Shown: positions 62,666 through 64,000 of the stretch, piece after piece
Numbering within the stretch: position 1 is the stretch's first letter
Layout: each line of letters opens with the position of its first letter
From: Pyrocephalus nanus
Lineage: Eukaryota > Chordata > Aves > Passeriformes > Tyrannidae
Assembly: GCA_038380795.1 (NCBI GenBank)
Contig: CM076269.1
Coordinates: forward strand, 3,286,001-3,350,000
Length of the DNA stretch: 64,000 nucleotides
Direction: 5' to 3'
The notes under the pieces: generated by a model
The model's input: the letters and a program-made list of their open reading frames with translations, nothing else
Databases searched by the model: none
What the model was told of the DNA's origin: nothing
Translations under genes and position numbers: made by a program

Positions 62666-62935
62666 TGCGGCGTGTTGCTCCTCGATTCTCTATCCCTCCG
62701 AGTAACCACGAGGTGATGCCTGGGGGGAGCGTGAACCTCACGTGCGTGGCAGTAGGTGCTCCCATGCCCTACGTGAAGTGGATGGCCGGTGTGGAGGAGC
62801 TGACCAAAGAGGACGAGATGCCCGTCGGTCGGAACGTCCTGGAGCTCAATAACATCATGCAGTCTGCCAACTACACCTGCGTGGCCATCTCCTCCCTCGG
62901 CATGATCGAAGCCACGGCCCAGATCACTGTCAAAG
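62666..62935 (+). CDS. PTPRF: PTPRF coding exon: complete Ig3 domain
   Basis: This 270-nt exon has the acceptor tcctccttgtttcag and the donor AAAG|gtaagg, and is phase 1 at both ends. It codes 90 residues from [12 protein letters not shown] to ATAQITVK. Ig landmarks are NLTCVAVG (first cysteine), YVKWMAG (core tryptophan) and [10 protein letters not shown] (second cysteine). Both cysteines are preceded by potential N-glycosylation sequons (N-L-T and N-Y-T). The last base, G, should join the next exon to start the ALPKPP-type linker into the first FN3 domain, which is outside the window. [14 protein letters not shown] and SSLGMIEA are the residues that best separate PTPRF from PTPRD and PTPRS. 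The frame is intact. Confidence 0.97.
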
Positions 62936-64000
62936 GTAAGGAATTTTTCCTTCTGGTGCACCTACTTGGGTTTCAACACCGTAGCCCTTTGCCAAAGTGG
63001 TTTTGGCTGCAGCCAGCTGACTGCAGTCTTCTTTGACTTTTCCACCTTGCAGCTTTTCTGCCTTCCACCCACAACTTCGTTTTTTGCTGCTCGCAGTGTG
63101 GGACTTGCTCTGAGGGTCATTTTCCCCTCTCCCTGCAAGTGGCATGGTGGGAGACAAGCTTGTGTCAGGCTGGGTCCCTGTTAAGCCACAGGGGAACCTC
63201 AGTGAGTCTGTGTTTATCCCAGCAATGTCTGTCTTGTCCCATGCATCAGCAGGATCAGCTCAGCACAGCAGCAGGCTGTGGGCTGTCCTGGGGCAGGGTT
63301 TGGATGTCTGCAGTCAGAGGGCTGTTTGCACAGAGATGTCCTCTTGCACTAAGGGTAGGACAAGGTCAATCCCGGCAGTGTGAAGTGTCCATGGACCTCG
63401 ACAGAATAAGCATCCTCCCCCCGTCTGCAGGGAGGACTGTATGTGTTCATTTGAAAATTGTTGCATATTCATCTGTCAGCTTTTTTCCTTACTGTTCTGG
63501 CTCTTTTCCTTTCTCTTCTGTGTGGTGCTGTCCTTAAGGCTTGCTTCCTGACAACATTTCACCGGTAGCTTTGCCCCACAGAGGATGTTGTTGCTGATTA
63601 CTGACCATAGGGCAGCCCACTCAGCTCCCTAACAGGAGGCTGAAGGTGTCCTGCATTTCCCATCTGGAGGCCTAGCAGGTCCACATTTATCCCTCTCTTC
63701 CTCTCCTTGCAGTTGATTTGTAGCTCAGATTTCCACAGATACTTCCTCCTTTGGGTTTGTCTGTTCCTTGCAGACCCCCTCCTGCACTATGGCCAGCTTT
63801 AACACAGAGTTCCTGCTGGAACGAATCTCAGAATTGATTGTTAGCCCTCTCTGACCTGGAGATAACAGCAAATTCTCTTTGCCAGTCAGAGGATGCTTTT
63901 AACCTTAGCTGCACACTGCTCCCTTTACTCACAGCACCTGCTAGCCAGTACCTTTTCCAGCCTCTGTTTTTGTACAGAGCACAGGGATTGCCTTGGCTGT
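62936..64000 (+). other. PTPRF: PTPRF intron after Ig3 (partial, 5' part)
   Basis: The intron starts gtaagg and runs off the window before the first FN3 exon. I see no further coding segment, repeat or notable motif here. The DNA is of average composition with several pyrimidine-rich runs (for example 63478-63525). Confidence 0.85.

Larger units (their letters stand above)
1..64000 (+). other. PTPRF: Internal part of the PTPRF (LAR) gene, both ends off the window
   Basis: Three full coding exons (189, 111 and 270 nt) plus one to three microexons lie in order on the + strand. They translate to the Ig2 and Ig3 domains of a type IIa receptor tyrosine phosphatase. These are single-pass cell-surface proteins with three Ig domains, several fibronectin III domains, a transmembrane helix and two cytoplasmic phosphatase domains. 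They act as presynaptic and axonal adhesion receptors. The Ig1 exon, the signal peptide, all FN3 domains and the phosphatase domains are outside the window. PTPRF is preferred over PTPRD and PTPRS because of motifs such as [12 protein letters not shown] and [10 protein letters not shown] in Ig3, and because the 189-nt exon joins directly to ALQIE through a glycine codon. Alignment to complete avian paralogues would settle it. Confidence 0.9.

Noticed and set aside
1..64000. Prokaryotic-type features (operons, CRISPR arrays, riboswitches, insertion sequences).
   Set aside because: The DNA is vertebrate: intron-split Ig exons, CR1 LINE remnants and stop-dense non-coding sequence. No direct-repeat/spacer arrays were seen.

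Overview
This window is a piece of a bird (avian) genome and lies inside one long protein-coding gene on the + strand. I identify the gene as PTPRF (LAR), a type IIa receptor protein tyrosine phosphatase. The bird assignment rests on two CR1-type LINE remnants, the absence of Alu-like or other obvious mammalian repeats, and the low repeat density. The paralogue call rests on the exon translations. Ig2 reads [14 protein letters not shown] straight into ALQIE, and Ig3 reads [34 protein letters not shown] and ISSLGMIEA. As I know the family, these fit PTPRF better than PTPRD or PTPRS. No other gene is supported on either strand. Nearly all other open frames are short, overlapping chance frames in intronic DNA.

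Layout: 1-31136 is the 3' part of the intron between the Ig1-coding exon (off the left edge) and the first Ig2 exon. Exon 31137-31325 (189 nt) codes the Ig1-Ig2 junction and the first part of Ig2. The intron 31326-46450 holds an 18-nt microexon (38166-38183, residues GGTPIR) and a candidate 9-nt microexon (36987-36995, residues VFF). Exon 46451-46561 (111 nt) completes Ig2. The intron 46562-62665 holds a candidate 12-nt microexon (55875-55886, residues DQRE). Exon 62666-62935 (270 nt) codes the whole of Ig3. The window ends in the intron before the first fibronectin III exon.

How the pieces work together: every coding segment starts and ends in phase 1 and is a multiple of three, so each microexon can be included or skipped without changing frame. 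Two sites are affected: a loop within Ig2 (the meA site of the LAR family) and the Ig2-Ig3 linker (the meB site). In this family these short inserts tune binding to postsynaptic adhesion partners such as IL1RAPL1/IL1RAP, Slitrks and SALMs. The most interesting content is therefore a set of three tiny cassettes buried in about 31 kb of intron, all too short for ordinary ORF-based annotation. Both less certain ones are followed by UGCAUG (Rbfox-type) motifs within 300 nt.

The remaining sequence is intronic: several AT-rich, homeodomain/POU-site-rich blocks that look like candidate conserved enhancers, some GC-richer stretches, two G-quadruplex motifs, A/T homopolymer tracts, two CR1 remnants and a few small palindromes or tandem duplications. 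These calls were made by eye and carry low confidence.
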